Source: Lachnospiraceae bacterium UBA1721 (GTDB taxonomy: Bacteria > Bacillota > Clostridia > Lachnospirales > Lachnospiraceae). From it: DNA of 49,034 nucleotides. The notes below the pieces were generated by a model. That model was not told where the DNA came from. It saw nothing but the letters and a program-made list of their open reading frames with translations, and did no database searches. Positions 16,713-25,593 of this stretch are shown here, piece by piece; position 1 is the stretch's first letter, and every line of letters begins with the position of its first letter. Where the stretch lies: the NCBI GenBank assembly GCA_002317155.1, contig DCIR01000063.1, positions 1 to 49,034 of the forward strand, written 5' to 3'. The position numbers and the translations under genes are program-made.

Positions 16713-17612
16713 TTAATTACCTTTACAACTGATTATCCAAGGTGCGGGTTCAGTATTGAAATTATTCTTTCTGCCAAGCTTAGAAACTGAAATCTGAATA
16801 ATCTCGGGATCATCCATTCCAAGCTCGTTACAGAACTTCTGCATATTTGCTGCAGTCACAAAATCAAGGGTATAAATAACAAACTCCATATTAGGGTTGA
16901 TTGAAAGCAAGTACTTCATTTCCTGCTCCATACTTGCTGACGCAACAAGCATTGTAACATCGGGAACGGGAAGTCCTTCCATTGTATCCTCACCTATATG
17001 ATCGATAATTTTTACGTTCTGAATACCGAACTGATCAACATTATCCTCAAGAGCTCTGCGGTCATTGTGGTTATACTCTACCGCAATAATAGTTCCGTCA
17101 CCGTTGAGGATACCTGCCTCAACTACAATTGACTCACCTGAAATAACGCAGATGTTCTTGCCGTCGGCAATCTGCATTTTTGAAAGGATGATTGCTCTGA
17201 TCTCAGAACCTACATACTTAACAGAACCGGGTGCAAGATGGCTGTTATCCATACCAAACTTGTAGGTGCTGCGTACATTGGGATTAAGAATAAGCATACC
17301 TGCAGAAGCATTGATACCACGGTCAATCATCTCGCTCACAAGATGTCTCTTAATCTCTCCGGTAGGCTCGCTTCCTTCGTTATATACTACAGTGCAGTCT
17401 CCAAGCCCCGCATTGTACATGCGATAGAAAATATCCTTATGTCCTGCCTCAGTAAAGATAAGTACACATCTGTGTGCCTCTACTGTAGGAATAATATTTT
17501 TATTTTTCTTTGTAATATCAAGAAGCTTTACGTGCTCAAGATCAAGTTCTGTGTTCTCTGAAAAATACTGAAGCCAAGAAATAATACTTGTATTACTGAA
17601 AAGCTGTTCCAT
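16713..17612 (-). CDS. Divergent CobL/CbiT-like protein, SAM motif lost
   Basis: A 299-residue protein resembling both halves of precorrin-6Y methyltransferase CobL. The N-terminal part keeps a CobL-like YRMYNAGLGDCTVVYNEGSE region. The C-terminal part resembles CbiT, from APGSVKYVGSEIRAIILSKM to IIAVEYNHNDRRALEDNVDQ. The glycine-rich SAM loop expected after that (DIGAGTGSVSIEA in the family) reads VISGESIVVEAG, so SAM binding is probably lost or changed. It starts at MEQLFSNTS after AGGAGG; a longer frame lacks a ribosome site. There are no cobalamin genes nearby; it sits between prmA and rsmE. Family resemblance is moderate and the function unknown. Confidence 0.6.
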   Translation of the reverse strand: MEQLFSNTSIISWLQYFSENTELDLEHVKLLDITKKNKNIIPTVEAHRCVLIFTEAGHKDIFYRMYNAGLGDCTVVYNEGSEPTGEIKRHLVSEMIDRGINASAGMLILNPNVRSTYKFGMDNSHLAPGSVKYVGSEIRAIILSKMQIADGKNICVISGESIVVEAGILNGDGTIIAVEYNHNDRRALEDNVDQFGIQNVKIIDHIGEDTMEGLPVPDVTMLVASASMEQEMKYLLSINPNMEFVIYTLDFVTAANMQKFCNELGMDDPEIIQISVSKLGRKNNFNTEPAPWIISCKGN

Positions 17613-17705
17613 GTTAGTGTCCTCCTGAAGTAACAATTATTTATTGTACTGTATACAGATAGTTTTCTTTATGTCTCTTAACCTTTTGATTACGTCCGTC
17701 AAACT

Positions 17706-18704
17706 TTATTCGGGCTTTCTGGCAGTTACAGATACCCACTCGCCCTGATATGTTGTCTCTACGACCTCAAGTCCTGCAGCTTCTACTGCATTCTTTACTC
17801 TGAATTCCTTATCGTTGTCGTTGATGATTCCTGAGGTGATATACACAGCGCCGGGCTTCATCTGATTAATAATTACTGGAGTAAGAGGTACAAGTACATC
17901 GGCAAGAATATTTGCCACTACAATATCGTACTTCTCATATCCGACCTTATCCTGCACTTCCTTCTCGGAAATAATATTACCAATCATCATATCGAACTTA
18001 GCAGTATCAATTCCATTATCATTGCAGTTCTGCTCAACCGCAGGTACTGCGCAGGGATCAAGATCAGTTCCCACACAATGCTTAGCCCCAAACATAAGAG
18101 CAATGATTGAAAGAATACCACTTCCGGTTCCTACATCGAGAAGTTCGGTCTCGGGATTAACATATTTTCTGAGCTGTCTGATGCAAAGCTGTGTAGTCTC
18201 ATGCATACCTGTACCGAATGCTGTACCGGGATCGATGTGAAGCACCATTCTGTCCTTATCTTCAGGCTCGATTTCCTCCCATGAAGGAATAACGAGAATA
18301 TCATCAATATAGAACTGATGAAAATACTGCTTCCAGTTGTTGATCCAGTCGATATCCTCGGTACTCTCGGTCTCGATGGTTCCCTCTCCGATATCAAGAT
18401 TAAATTCCTTGAGTTCATCAAGTTCAGCCCGAATCTCAGCCTTGAGCTCCTCGGGATCCTTCTCCTCGTCTTCAACAACAACAGTTCCGTTGTCCTGAAG
18501 TTCTACAAAAAAGCTAAGATATGCCACTCCGTCATCATCAGGTCCGTCCGGAAGAATGTCTACAAACATCTGCTCCTTCTCAAGAGGTGTAAGTGGAATC
18601 TTGTCCTCAATCTGAGCTCCCTCAAGTCCGATATCATAGAGAGTAGAGATGATAATATCCTCTGCCTCTGTGGTAGTCTTAATTCTATATTTCATCCAAC
18701 GCAT
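17706..18704 (-). CDS. prmA: Ribosomal protein L11 methyltransferase
   Basis: A 332-residue class I methyltransferase with the PrmA signature DPGTAFGTGMHETT, then LLDVGTGSGILSI (SAM loop) and VANILADVLVPL (the NxxA-type motif). It trimethylates ribosomal protein L11. The start at MRWMKYRIKTT follows GAGGAG. It opens the prmA-(CobL-like)-rsmE-nifS-thiI operon, whose promoter lies in the terminator of the upstream accDA gene. A charged insert (EEKDPEELKAEIRAELDELK) extends the N-terminal substrate-binding domain. Confidence 0.95.
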   Translation of the reverse strand: MRWMKYRIKTTTEAEDIIISTLYDIGLEGAQIEDKIPLTPLEKEQMFVDILPDGPDDDGVAYLSFFVELQDNGTVVVEDEEKDPEELKAEIRAELDELKEFNLDIGEGTIETESTEDIDWINNWKQYFHQFYIDDILVIPSWEEIEPEDKDRMVLHIDPGTAFGTGMHETTQLCIRQLRKYVNPETELLDVGTGSGILSIIALMFGAKHCVGTDLDPCAVPAVEQNCNDNGIDTAKFDMMIGNIISEKEVQDKVGYEKYDIVVANILADVLVPLTPVIINQMKPGAVYITSGIINDNDKEFRVKNAVEAAGLEVVETTYQGEWVSVTARKPE

Positions 18705-18784
18705 TTTACTAATCTCCTCGCTGAAATTCGCGATTAACAATCACTTTTTCATTTGCTTTATTGCATAGTTACACTAATTAATCT

Positions 18785-18813
18785 ATTATATCGCAACCAA
18801 CAAAAAAGGTCAA
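18785..18813 (-). promoter_or_regulatory. Promoter of the prmA operon, overlapping the accDA terminator
   Basis: Minus-strand -35 TTGACC (18808-18813), a 17-base spacer and consensus -10 TATAAT (18785-18790). The -35 box is the 3' arm of the accDA terminator stem. Confidence 0.75.
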
Positions 18814-18837
18814 AATCCACATAAGGATTTTGACCTT
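18806..18837 (-). terminator. Terminator of the fab/accDA operon
   Basis: A perfect 13-bp stem (AAGGTCAAAATCC / GGATTTTGACCTT) with a 6-base loop, 8 bases after the accDA stop, running into TTTTTTG on the minus strand. Confidence 0.92.
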
Positions 18838-18845
18838 CATACTCG

Positions 18846-20489
18846 TTAGAACTTTCTGAATCTCTTGTATCTCTCATCAGCAAGCTGCTTGCCGTTCTTG
18901 CCTTCCTGCTTAATCAAGAATGTTCTGATGCGGCCCTTAAGATCACTTGCCATTGAAACCAATGCATCATCATCAGCCCCACCGTACTCAGGAATAATCT
19001 GTTCGATGACACCAAGCTTCTTAAGATCCTCAGCTGTTATTTTCATAACCTCTGATGCCTCAACTGCTCTGCTTCCATCCTTCCAGAGAATTGAAGCAAA
19101 TCCTTCAGGTGAGAGAATTGAATAGATGGCATTTTCAGTCATCCATACTTCATTACCTACAGCAAGTGCAAGTGCTCCACCGCTTCCGCCTTCGCCAATC
19201 ATGATAGCGAGTACGGGAACCTTAAGAGAAGCCATCTCATAAAGATTTCTAGCAATCGCTTCACCCTGTCCGTTCTCCTCTGCTTCCTTTCCGGGATATG
19301 CTCCTGAAGTGTTTACAAATGTGATAATAGGACGGCCGAACTTCTCTGCCTGCTTCATAAGACGAATTGCCTTACGATATCCCTCAGGAGAAGGCATTCC
19401 GAAATTATGGCTCTTACACTCCTCAAAATCCTTACCACGGTTGATTCCGATAACAGTCACAGGCTGTCCATCGAGGAATGCAACACCACCGAGAATTGCC
19501 GGATCATCTCTGAAATAACGATCACCATGCATCTCGATAAAATCAGTAAAAATAGAATTAATATAATCTGAAGCGCCAAGTCTGGTTACCTGACGTGCAA
19601 TCTGAACCTTTTCCCATGCGCTCAAGGTCTTAGCCTTTGCAGCACGCTCCTTCATGAGCTCGGTAGGTCCATAGTAAACCTTCTCTCCGTCATCCTTGAA
19701 GCCGGCGAAGGTATTATTTGTTGAATGAATAGCAAGAAGCTTGATAAGTGTAGGACGAAGTTCCTTTCTGGGAACTACGCTGTCAACAAATCCATGCTCA
19801 AGCTGGAACTCTGCTCGCTGGAATCCTTCAGGAAGCTTTTCACCGATAGTCTGCTCGATAACTCTGGGGCCTGCAAAACCGATCATTGCACCGGGCTCAG
19901 CAAGAATAATATCTCCAAGCATCGCAAAACTTGCGGTTACACCACCTGTGGTAGGGTCTGTAAGAACAGAAATATAAAGAAGTCCTGCATCAGAATGTCT
20001 CTTAAGAGCTGCTGATGTCTTCTCCATCTGCATGAGTGAAATAATACCCTCCTGCATTCTGGCACCACCTGAACAGCAGAAAAGAATAACAGGGATTTCA
20101 TCTTCTGTAGCCTGCTCAACCGCTAGAGTAATTCTCTCACCTACAGCATGGCCCATACTTCCCATGAGGAATCTTGAATCGATAACACCAAGCATTGCCT
20201 TGTGTCCACCAATTGTACATCTTCCTACTGTTACACCTTCTGAAAGGCCGGTCTTTACCTGTGCCTGATCAAGCTTATCCTCGTAATCGGGAGTATTCAA
20301 AACATTGACCGTAGGAACATAATCATACAGACGCTCAAAACTTCCCTCATCAGCAATCATTCTTATACGCTTGTCAGTCCATACTCTGAAAAGACGTCCA
20401 CACTCAGGGCAAACATAAAGTTTCTCTTTTAATTTTGACCATTCAACCTCAGCCTTACAGCCGGGACAAACTTCAACATGACTACTCAT
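18846..20489 (-). CDS. accDA: Fused acetyl-CoA carboxylase carboxyltransferase (AccD-AccA)
   Basis: A 547-residue fusion of the beta (AccD, about residues 1-250) and alpha (AccA, about 260-547) carboxyltransferase subunits. AccD begins with a four-cysteine zinc ribbon (C8, C11, C27, C30) and carries CCSGGARMQEG. AccA carries NTSGAYPGKEAEE and IGEGGSGGALALAVG. It transfers CO2 from biotin to acetyl-CoA, giving malonyl-CoA. Fused AccDA is typical of many Lachnospiraceae. The start at MSSHVEVCPGC follows AAGGAAG. It is the last gene of the lipid operon, 10 bases after fabD. Biotin carboxyl carrier and biotin carboxylase genes are not in the window. Confidence 0.96.
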   Translation of the reverse strand: MSSHVEVCPGCKAEVEWSKLKEKLYVCPECGRLFRVWTDKRIRMIADEGSFERLYDYVPTVNVLNTPDYEDKLDQAQVKTGLSEGVTVGRCTIGGHKAMLGVIDSRFLMGSMGHAVGERITLAVEQATEDEIPVILFCCSGGARMQEGIISLMQMEKTSAALKRHSDAGLLYISVLTDPTTGGVTASFAMLGDIILAEPGAMIGFAGPRVIEQTIGEKLPEGFQRAEFQLEHGFVDSVVPRKELRPTLIKLLAIHSTNNTFAGFKDDGEKVYYGPTELMKERAAKAKTLSAWEKVQIARQVTRLGASDYINSIFTDFIEMHGDRYFRDDPAILGGVAFLDGQPVTVIGINRGKDFEECKSHNFGMPSPEGYRKAIRLMKQAEKFGRPIITFVNTSGAYPGKEAEENGQGEAIARNLYEMASLKVPVLAIMIGEGGSGGALALAVGNEVWMTENAIYSILSPEGFASILWKDGSRAVEASEVMKITAEDLKKLGVIEQIIPEYGGADDDALVSMASDLKGRIRTFLIKQEGKNGKQLADERYKRFRKF

Positions 20490-20499
20490 TTTTTCTTCC

Positions 20500-21456
20500 T
20501 TATGCTTCAAGATAAGCCTTAAGATCAGCAAGCTTATCAATATTTACAGTCTTAACATCCTTGTTGAGCTTCTTAACAAATCCGGTAAGTGTTGCTCCGG
20601 GTCCGATCTCGATGAACTCATCTGCACCGTCTGCAAGAAGTCTCTCAACGGTCTGCTGCCATCTTACCGAAGAAGAAACCTGCTCGATAAGTAAAGGCTT
20701 AACCTGGTCTGCAGAAGTAACATAATCTGCATTTACATTTGCAAGGTAAGGAACCTTGATATCGTTAACGGTAACATCAGCAAGAACTTCGCCAAGCTGC
20801 TCTCCTGCGCCCTTAAGAAGTGCTGAGTGGAAAGGTCCGCTAACCTTAAGCGGAACTGCTCTTCTTGCACCACGCTCAACGCATACTGCAGAAGCCTTAG
20901 CTACTGCATCCTCGCGTCCGGTGATAACGATCTGAACAGGGCTGTTGTAGTTTGCTACAGATACAACATAGGGAAGAGTGAACTCTCCTGCATCCTCTGC
21001 AGGTCCTGCTACCTGTACCTCTGCACAAACCTCTGCAACCACTGCGGGATCAAGATTTAAGATAGCTGCCATAGCTCCACCGTTGGGAACAGCCTGCTGC
21101 ATGAACATTCCACGCTTTCTTACAACCTTAAAAGCATCCTCCATAGTCATGGCACCTGATGCAATAAGTGCACCATACTCACCAAGGCTAAGTCCTGCAG
21201 TAACATCGCAATTGATTCCTGCATTAACTACTGCTGTATAAACTGCTGCTTCTGCAGCAAGCATACAAATCTGAGTATATTCGGTAATATTGAGCTGATC
21301 GTTTTCCTCAAAGCAAAGCTTCTCTACAGAAAAGCCTGCTGCTTCGGAAGCCTTCGCAAAAACCTCTCTGACTTCAGGATATTCATCATAAAAATCTTTG
21401 GCCATTCCTACATACTGGCTTCCCTGGCCGGGGAACATAAATACTCTCTTGCTCAT
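20500..21456 (-). CDS. fabD: Malonyl-CoA:ACP malonyltransferase
   Basis: A 318-residue acyltransferase with the FabD motifs FPGQGSQYVGMA, GLSLGEYGAL (catalytic Ser) and GPFHSALL (catalytic His). It moves malonyl from CoA to ACP. The start MSKRVFMFPGQG has GGAG seven bases upstream. It lies between fabZ and accDA, linking malonyl-CoA supply to chain extension. Confidence 0.96.
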   Translation of the reverse strand: MSKRVFMFPGQGSQYVGMAKDFYDEYPEVREVFAKASEAAGFSVEKLCFEENDQLNITEYTQICMLAAEAAVYTAVVNAGINCDVTAGLSLGEYGALIASGAMTMEDAFKVVRKRGMFMQQAVPNGGAMAAILNLDPAVVAEVCAEVQVAGPAEDAGEFTLPYVVSVANYNSPVQIVITGREDAVAKASAVCVERGARRAVPLKVSGPFHSALLKGAGEQLGEVLADVTVNDIKVPYLANVNADYVTSADQVKPLLIEQVSSSVRWQQTVERLLADGADEFIEIGPGATLTGFVKKLNKDVKTVNIDKLADLKAYLEA

Positions 21457-21516
21457 TTTAATCTCCATTCAATAAGTGCTGTTGGCATACGGCTCAAAAG
21501 GCTCTCGCCGTATTAT

Positions 21517-21960
21517 TTATGCATATACCGCATCCTTAGGCATTGAGGTAAACGCAAGGCTACCCTTTGCTCTAAGTCCACCGTCTACGGTAATCTTAAC
21601 ATCAAACTTAACAAGTCCTGCACCGCCGCCGGTCTTGGTTACTTCGATTTCGCAGGTATCGCCGGGAATAACGGGCTTAACAAACTTAAATCCATCAACC
21701 TTAAGAAGTACATAGATGATGCTGTCATCAGTTCCCTCTGCTTCGATTGTTACAGAGCAAAGCTGAGCTGCAGCCTCGATAAGAAGTACACCAGGCATGA
21801 TGGGAGTATCAGGAAAATGTCCCATAAAGAAGGGCTCATTAATTGATACATTCTTAATTCCCTTAGCATATTCACCGTCTCTGATTTCAACAATCTTTTC
21901 GATCATCTGAAAAGGGGGACGCTGCTTAATTCTCTTCTGAACTTCATTTATATTCATCAT
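21517..21960 (-). CDS. fabZ: 3-hydroxyacyl-ACP dehydratase
   Basis: A 147-residue hot-dog-fold dehydratase. The catalytic His and Glu are in PFFMGHFPDTPIMPGVLLIE. It removes water from 3-hydroxyacyl-ACP to give trans-2-enoyl-ACP. Two adjacent ATG codons form the start after GAGGGTAGAG. It lies between fabG and fabD. No enoyl reductase gene follows, so the next reduction must be encoded elsewhere or does not occur in this pathway. Confidence 0.94.
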   Translation of the reverse strand: MMNINEVQKRIKQRPPFQMIEKIVEIRDGEYAKGIKNVSINEPFFMGHFPDTPIMPGVLLIEAAAQLCSVTIEAEGTDDSIIYVLLKVDGFKFVKPVIPGDTCEIEVTKTGGGAGLVKFDVKITVDGGLRAKGSLAFTSMPKDAVYA

Positions 21961-21999
21961 AATCTCTACCCTCTCGAATTAGTTATACTTACTCGGCTA

Positions 22000-22749
22000 T
22001 TACAGGCTCAAACCGCCATCGATAACAAGTACCTGGCCGGTAATGTATGAGCATGCATCACTTGCGAGCATAACAACTGTATCAGCAACTTCTTCGGGAG
22101 TTCCGTAACGTCCGAAAGGAATCTTCTCAATATTCTTCAGCTGAATCTCTTCAGGGATCTGATCAACCATATCGGTAGCGATAAATCCGGGTGCGATTGC
22201 ATTTACTCTGATGCCTCTGGGAGCAAGTTCCTTAGCCATAGTCATTGTCATAGCGTTAACAGCGCCCTTTGTTGAGCTGTATACGGTCTGGCCTTCGTTG
22301 GCAAATACAGAACTAACTGAAGAAACGTTGATAATGCAACCCTTCTTTTTAGAGAACATCTTAAGAGCTGCTGCCTGTGCGCAGTAGAGATATCCCTTAA
22401 TATTGATGTCCAGACACTGGTCGATTGTATCAGCACTCATCATGAGTACAAATTCATCCTTGCAAATACCTGCATTATTAACAAGAAGATCAATCTTACC
22501 GTAAGTCTTAACTACAGTTCTCATCATATCCTGAACTGCCTTAAGATCAGCGGTATTAGCCTTAACAGCAATACCTTCACTACCGGCTTCCTCGATTGCC
22601 TTAATAGTTTCCTGTGCTGCAGCATCGTTAGAATTGTAGTTAACTACAACCTTATATCCTGCCTTTGCAAGTGCGATTGCACATGCCTTACCGATACCAC
22701 GTGAAGCACCTGTTACAAGTGCAACCTTTGTCTCCTGAACGTTATCCAT
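22000..22749 (-). CDS. fabG: 3-oxoacyl-ACP reductase
   Basis: A 249-residue short-chain dehydrogenase. TGASRGIGKA binds NADPH, NNAGI is present, and the catalytic set Ser/Tyr/Lys is seen in INVSSVSS and YSSTKGA. The C-terminal GQVLVIDGGLSL is typical of FabG. It reduces 3-oxoacyl-ACP. AAAGGA lies eight bases before the start. Confidence 0.95.
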   Translation of the reverse strand: MDNVQETKVALVTGASRGIGKACAIALAKAGYKVVVNYNSNDAAAQETIKAIEEAGSEGIAVKANTADLKAVQDMMRTVVKTYGKIDLLVNNAGICKDEFVLMMSADTIDQCLDINIKGYLYCAQAAALKMFSKKKGCIINVSSVSSVFANEGQTVYSSTKGAVNAMTMTMAKELAPRGIRVNAIAPGFIATDMVDQIPEEIQLKNIEKIPFGRYGTPEEVADTVVMLASDACSYITGQVLVIDGGLSL

Positions 22750-22881
22750 CTGATTGTTTCCTTTCGCAACCTTTGTAATCCTATATTATTGTATATCGTA
22801 TTGCAAACCACATCAGACAGCAATAAAAAACCACTTCGCATATTCTACCGAGAAAGCTTTATTTTATGCCGTCTGCGCAAA

Positions 22882-22915
22882 CATCGGAAAGTATAAATAA
22901 TTATAATTTCCGATG
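22882..22915. promoter_or_regulatory. Long dyad between the ketosynthase gene and fabG
   Basis: CATCGGAAA/TTTCCGATG (9 bp), one mismatch, then TATAA/TTATA around a 4-base loop. It starts 39 bases after the ketosynthase stop. No T tract follows on the minus strand, so a processing or operator role is as likely as termination. The rest of this 204-base gap shows only a weak promoter-like TTGCAA-TATAGG near 22780-22806. Confidence 0.5.
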
Positions 22916-22953
22916 TCAGCATTACCGTAATTCACTTTATTAATTCTAAAAAA

Positions 22954-25332
22954 TTATGCCTTCTTAAGCACAACTGCACAGTATGAACCACCGTCTGCAG
23001 CTGATGTAGCAAGTACATAGTTATATGCGCTGGTATCTGCCATTCCCTCAGTAACCTCATTGCCAAAGAAGAATGCCTTCTGTGAAGTTCCAAGCTCTCC
23101 ACTAAGAGTAAGTGCTGCATGCGCGATTGAAAGAGTACCTGCAGCTGAACGGCTTTCACCTACATAAGATCTAACATTGTGTACAGGAAGCTTTGCATCA
23201 AAAAGCTTGCCATATACATTCTTTTCGATAGTATCAACTTCGCCGATACCATCACCGAAACCGTATACTGCATCAATCTTGGAAGCATCGATTCCTGCCA
23301 TCTTAAGTGCAGAAGCGATTGCTGCTTCAAGGCTGCTCTCGGTTCCTGCAAGTACACCGTACTCGGTGATTGCATGTGACATACCGTATCCTGCTACCTC
23401 TGCGTACTTCTTAGCTCCGCGAGCATTAGCAAATTCTGCACCCTCAAGAGCAATTGTTGTACTACCGTCTGAAAGAGCCATACCTGTGTTGCCATAGAGC
23501 TTAGCCTCTCCGTCAGCTACAAGTCCGAGCTGTCCGTAGAGCTTCTCCATAACCTCACTGTTCTCGTCGGTACCGGTTGCAAGCATGAACTTTGCATGAT
23601 TCTGACGAAGCTCATTGTATGCGTAGCAAAGTGAAGTCATACCTGACTGTGCACCGTTGGTAACGGTTACGTTATATCCACGCATATTTGTCTTGATTGA
23701 AAGATATCCGCCTGCTGCATTGTATACAGTGTTGGGGAAGTTAAACGCAGATCCTGCCTTGGTACCGTTCTCAGTGATGTGCTCCTGGAACTGATATACA
23801 GTGGTAATAGGGCCATCTCCGGTACCGATAATCATACCGTAATCCTCAGCCTTGTCTTCTTCAATCTCAATACCTGCGCTGCTGAGAGCTTCAAGTCCTG
23901 AAATCACCTGCATGAGGCTGAACTTATCGAGCTTACGATAGAAAGCCATCTTTACATCATATTTATCAAAATCAACCTTATCTACAGAAGCCTTAACTGA
24001 AGCACCCTGAATGGTTTCTCCATTCTTTACCTTCTCGATGTAGTTCTCGGTTCCGTTTCCGATAGGGCTTACGATACCAAAACCGGTAATATATACGGGA
24101 TCGTCATTCTCAGTCTCTTTAACATCGCCGGGCTGCTTACCAAAGATGATACTAGCATTGCTTCCGCCGAATGCGAATGAGTTAGACATTACATAGTTAA
24201 GTTCCTTCTCCTTCATGGTATTAGGCATGAAGTCAATCTTGCCGGCCTTCTCTGCAAGAACGGTAAGGTCCTCATCAGAATAACCGATTGTAGGAGGAAT
24301 CTTATTCTCGGTAAGAGCCTTGATTGCATATACAGCCTCAATAGCACCTGCTGCACCGAGGCAGTGACCTACCATTGACTTGGTAGAGCTTACTGAAAGA
24401 TTGTCATTGGTCTCATCAAAAATAGTATGAAGTGAAAGGAACTCTGCATTATCGTTCTTGCCGGTTCCTGTTCCGTGTGCATTTACATAACCGATTTCCT
24501 TAGCATCAACGCCTGACTTAGCGATTGCTGTGCGGATAGCATACATCTGACCTACACCGTCCTCACGAGGAGCTGTAATGTGGTGAGCGTCACTTGAAAT
24601 ACCGGCTGCGAGAACATCACAGTAAATCTTGGCATTTCTCTTCTGTGCATGCTCGTAAGACTCAACTACGATTGCGCCTGCACCTTCACCAAGTGTGATA
24701 CCGTTGCAATGATTGAAAGGTGAGCAAGGCTGCTCTGAAAGAGCGTGGAGTGCGGTGAATCCTGCAAAAGGAACTGATGCAAAAGCATCTGCGCCACCTA
24801 CGATAAACATATCTGCAACTCCGGCACGAATAAGCTCACAAGCATAAGCAATAGGAATAGTACCTGCTGCACATGCATTACCAACGTTGGTAATAACACC
24901 ACCCGCACCTACACGGTTTGCTACGTGATTAGCTATAGAAGAAATAGCCATCTTTCTGATATCTTCAGTATTCTGACCGTTTACTACGTAATTCTCAATA
25001 CTTACGACACCACCTACGCAGCTTCCCATTACAACACCGAATCTTGAAGAATCTTCCTTGGTGATATCAATTGCCGCATCTGCGAATGCTTCTTCTGAAG
25101 CCTTAAGGCAAAGCTTGGTAGCTCTGTCAACACCCTGATACTTGTCAAGGTCAGCACACTCAACCTCAGCGCCGAGATTAGCGTAACACTCATCAGCATT
25201 AACCGACTTAACCACATCGATTCCGGTCTTACCTGCAAGTGCATTGGTCCAGCATTCATTTACATCATTACCGATAGCATTGATAAGTCCGAGACCGGTA
25301 ACTACGCAGCGGGTATTAATCTGCTTATTCAT
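22954..25332 (-). CDS. Fused ketosynthase / catalytically dead ketosynthase (KS-CLF-like)
   Basis: A 792-residue protein made of two ketosynthase folds. The first half (residues 1-403) is a complete FabF-type KS with C154 in GNACAAG, H286 in NAHGTGT, K318 and H323 in VGHCLGAAG. The second half (about 410-792) keeps the thiolase-fold framework (YITGFGIVSPIGNG, SDGSTTIALEG) but has lost the triad: the Cys region reads NGAQSG, the first His region GFGDGIG (Phe) and the second VGESRSA (Glu). An active KS paired with an inactive KS recalls KS/chain-length-factor pairs of type II polyketide, aryl polyene and related systems, where the partners are normally separate. It would elongate acyl-ACP. AGGAG lies nine bases before the start. 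Confidence 0.9.
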   Translation of the reverse strand: MNKQINTRCVVTGLGLINAIGNDVNECWTNALAGKTGIDVVKSVNADECYANLGAEVECADLDKYQGVDRATKLCLKASEEAFADAAIDITKEDSSRFGVVMGSCVGGVVSIENYVVNGQNTEDIRKMAISSIANHVANRVGAGGVITNVGNACAAGTIPIAYACELIRAGVADMFIVGGADAFASVPFAGFTALHALSEQPCSPFNHCNGITLGEGAGAIVVESYEHAQKRNAKIYCDVLAAGISSDAHHITAPREDGVGQMYAIRTAIAKSGVDAKEIGYVNAHGTGTGKNDNAEFLSLHTIFDETNDNLSVSSTKSMVGHCLGAAGAIEAVYAIKALTENKIPPTIGYSDEDLTVLAEKAGKIDFMPNTMKEKELNYVMSNSFAFGGSNASIIFGKQPGDVKETENDDPVYITGFGIVSPIGNGTENYIEKVKNGETIQGASVKASVDKVDFDKYDVKMAFYRKLDKFSLMQVISGLEALSSAGIEIEEDKAEDYGMIIGTGDGPITTVYQFQEHITENGTKAGSAFNFPNTVYNAAGGYLSIKTNMRGYNVTVTNGAQSGMTSLCYAYNELRQNHAKFMLATGTDENSEVMEKLYGQLGLVADGEAKLYGNTGMALSDGSTTIALEGAEFANARGAKKYAEVAGYGMSHAITEYGVLAGTESSLEAAIASALKMAGIDASKIDAVYGFGDGIGEVDTIEKNVYGKLFDAKLPVHNVRSYVGESRSAAGTLSIAHAALTLSGELGTSQKAFFFGNEVTEGMADTSAYNYVLATSAADGGSYCAVVLKKA

Positions 25333-25446
25333 TCTTTTTACTCCTAAATATGTATTATGATTGTTTCTATACTTACTTAATTTATATCAAAGCCACGCAT
25401 GTTTTTCTCTCAACATCGTCGCTAAAATTAACAAAATTTTTTATGC

Positions 25447-25576
25447 ACAACTAAAGACCGGTTGACCCCTCGGGCTCCGGCAAAAGTTGTAAAATATTAA
25501 CTTTTCTGCTGTATTTGAATTGCGAAGCCGCCTATATCAACAACAGGTGCGACTAAATCGCAGCCCCGCAATTCAA
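25447..25576 (-). promoter_or_regulatory. Structured RNA region between acp and the ketosynthase gene
   Basis: This 261-base gap carries several strong pairings on the minus strand. A 10-bp stem (25515-25524 with 25567-25576) encloses the hairpin TGCGA/TCGCA (25548-25562). Next comes AAAAGTT/AACTTTT (25482-25488 with 25499-25505). Last is ACAACT/AGTTGT (25447-25452 with 25485-25490), which encloses CCGG/CCGG. The last two share bases and exclude each other. It matches no riboswitch I know. It could terminate, process or attenuate the transcript, so that ACP is made in excess over the ketosynthase. Confidence 0.5.
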
Positions 25577-25593
25577 CAAAGCAATGGTAGAGA

